This document shows, one piece after another, positions 62,422 to 64,000 of a DNA stretch of 64,000 nt (the stretch's first letter is position 1; each line of letters begins with the position of its first letter). A program made the position numbers and the translations under genes. Source of the DNA: Megascapheus bottae (Eukaryota; Chordata; Mammalia; Rodentia; Geomyidae); the NCBI GenBank assembly GCA_024803745.1, contig JANJXV010000002.1, forward strand, positions 37,097,001-37,161,000, written 5' to 3'. Under the pieces are notes generated by a model. It had not been told where the DNA came from. It saw only the letters and a program-made list of their open reading frames with translations, and did no database searches.

Positions 62422-62475
62422 AAAAAAAAATAAAAATAAATAAATAAATAAAAATTCAAAAAAAATTAAAAAGAA
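62422..62475 (+). repeat. A-rich tract with overlapping AATAAA hexamers in the LINGO2 3' UTR
   Basis: A-rich run with several TAAA repeats forming at least four overlapping AATAAA hexamers. It could be a proximal poly(A) signal. It would also cause internal priming by oligo(dT), so transcript ends mapped here need care. Confidence 0.7.
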
Positions 62476-62887
62476 CAACCTACAGTGTAGGATTTACATA
62501 TTTAAAAAAGACACATTTGTTTAAAACATACTCTACAGAAAAATTTGTATCTATAATTACCATTTGTTAAAGCCTTGCATCATACCATATTGTTGGTTCT
62601 GCACCAAAAACAGATCGATAGATTATTTTCACTTTTTGGGGTTTTTTTTGAAACATATATGCTGTATATGTTTTGAAGCAATATGAATGAGAGGTTGTGC
62701 TTTTTAGTTACACACCACTATAGATCCAAGTGTGATTTCGTGTTCCTTTACTAACAGATAAGCCTGAGATTAGATCCCTGGAGGTAATGGGTGGAAATTT
62801 GATGAGAGTTGTGTATGTCTGGTAGAGGATGCCAAGAAACAGGACCCAAGGCTAAACTGCTCAAGTCTGTTCACATCTGTTATTATA

Positions 62888-62893
62888 AATAAA
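62888..62893 (+). terminator. Candidate poly(A) signal AATAAA
   Basis: Canonical hexamer about 780 nt after the stop codon, followed by GT/T-containing sequence (62897-62940) that could be the downstream element. Which signal is used cannot be decided from sequence alone. Confidence 0.45.
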
Positions 62894-63099
62894 GGCATGT
62901 GCCTAGTTTTGATACAGAATGGAATATTTTTTATACTTGTAATATCACACCGGACCAGTGTACTGTAACAAAGCCCTGGGTTTCTCCAGGAAGGAGGCAT
63001 GCTACTAGATGTACCTGTAAAGTGCAAGGTAGGTGTTACTAATGAAAATAATCCATTTAGTCACCCTTGATATTAATTTCATCAATCACTGCTAATGGA

Positions 63100-63180
63100 A
63101 GAGGAGATATATGTATGTACATATGCATACATGTATACATATGCCTATGTATACATATGAACATACATATATAAATATAT
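63100..63180. repeat. TATG/CATA alternating purine-pyrimidine tract
   Basis: Imperfect ATAC/TATG repeats that read almost the same on both strands. If transcribed as distal 3' UTR they could fold into short hairpins. The rest of 62911-64000 is AT-rich with no gene or recognised repeat. Confidence 0.7.
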
Positions 63181-63812
63181 TCACCAAGGATTACTTTGTT
63201 TGAAAGAGCTCTGAAAGAGCATCTTTTTCAGATGCCAGTATGAGCCATTGTGTACAAAGCAAGATGGATCTATTTAAACCATGATAGCTACTGGAATTCT
63301 AGATTAAACCAGTCAAAAGAAATATATATCCCGATGTTCTCTATTCTAATGCTAGACACACAGTATTATCTTGTGTAGGCAATTTTAGGAAATCTTCCTA
63401 CTTCTTTTTAGCAAGAAGATTTGGGGGCTTTATTTTGAAATTTATCTTATATCGATGAGAAGAATGTGTTCTGTTTTGAAAGAGGGTGAGGGGAAAATGA
63501 TGGATTAAAAGATATTCACTGATTATCTTCTTCCACTGAGAAAAAGTTAAAATTATAGCTCAAGATCTATGTGAAATTGTGCTGATTCGTTTGCCCTCTT
63601 GACCTGAGGAGAGTTGCCCAATTAGCATTAATGTTACTACTCAAGATTTTTAAATTCTAGTTTGAAGCAAATAGCATCATATCATTACTAGAATTGATCT
63701 GGTTTACAGAAACATCGTTCCATTTGCCTAAGTGTTGAGTGAATGAGTTTCAAAGCATATATCTAGAAAGCACTGAGTATAAACTGTATTTCTGAAATGT
63801 CCTACAAAATTG

Positions 63813-63818
63813 AATAAA
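63813..63818 (+). terminator. Candidate distal poly(A) signal AATAAA
   Basis: Canonical hexamer about 1.7 kb after the LINGO2 stop. A T-rich tract follows at 63833-63840. It is an alternative to the signal at 62888. Confidence 0.35.
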
Positions 63819-64000
63819 TATAAAATCTCTCCATTTTTTCATATTTGAGAAAGGTATCCATTTGAAGATAGATAAGGTTTCAAGGACTTCCTTCTTGATG
63901 TATCAAATTTTTAAACAGCTAGTTTTCTTTTTAATACTTGAAATTTCAAGTGACTTTAACAAGATTCGTTCAACCTCAACATAAATGTGACAAATTCAGA

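Larger units (their letters stand above)
62111..62910 (+). other. LINGO2: LINGO2 3' UTR (minimum extent)
   Basis: Follows the TGA stop at 62108-62110. It begins as moderately GC-rich unique sequence, then becomes A-rich near 62422-62475. The end shown assumes use of the AATAAA at 62888. A later AATAAA at 63813 would give a UTR of about 1.7 kb. No repeats are recognised in the first 300 bases. Confidence 0.55.

Overview
The window is mammalian nuclear DNA. It holds one protein-coding exon, at its right end, and about 60 kb of AT-rich, repeat-laden non-coding DNA. The exon (60255 onward) carries the complete 606-codon reading frame of LINGO2 (leucine-rich repeat and Ig domain containing 2), read on the + strand from 60290 to 62110. 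A pyrimidine-rich splice acceptor sits just upstream. LINGO2 is known in other mammals to have its whole coding sequence in one terminal exon behind very large 5'-UTR introns, so everything to the left is best read as the last LINGO2 intron (inference). Sequence after 62110 is 3' UTR and then downstream flank.

The organism looks like a rodent of the kangaroo rat/pocket mouse type (Heteromyidae, Castorimorpha). This rests on two abundant SINE families recalled from that group. Type A is a dimer of two tRNA-like units with clear A and B boxes. Type B joins a B1/7SL-like head to a tRNA-like second half, with the hallmark phrases 'actcttatctccaatta' and 'ctcaagtggtagag'. This assignment is from memory and not searched.

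Layout: 1-4400 holds three 5'-truncated antisense LINE-1 copies, two of them in tandem at one target site. 4400-31000 alternates unique DNA with SINEs, L1 3' ends and microsatellites. 31000-35900 is similar but sparser. 35900-37740 is a large inverted duplication built on MIR elements. 37740-40600 is the longest repeat-poor block. 40900-56760 again carries SINEs, an L1 with a 5' inversion, and ancient repeats. 56760-60200 is AT-rich and almost repeat-free. 60206-62110 is the splice acceptor and LINGO2 coding exon, followed by the 3' UTR.

No operon-like or defence-like system is present. The most interesting signals are structural: the inverted duplication, the same-site tandem L1 insertions, a twin-primed L1, SINE tails that grow into microsatellites, and short tandem duplications near regulatory-looking motifs. 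I did not find a convincing new biological system.
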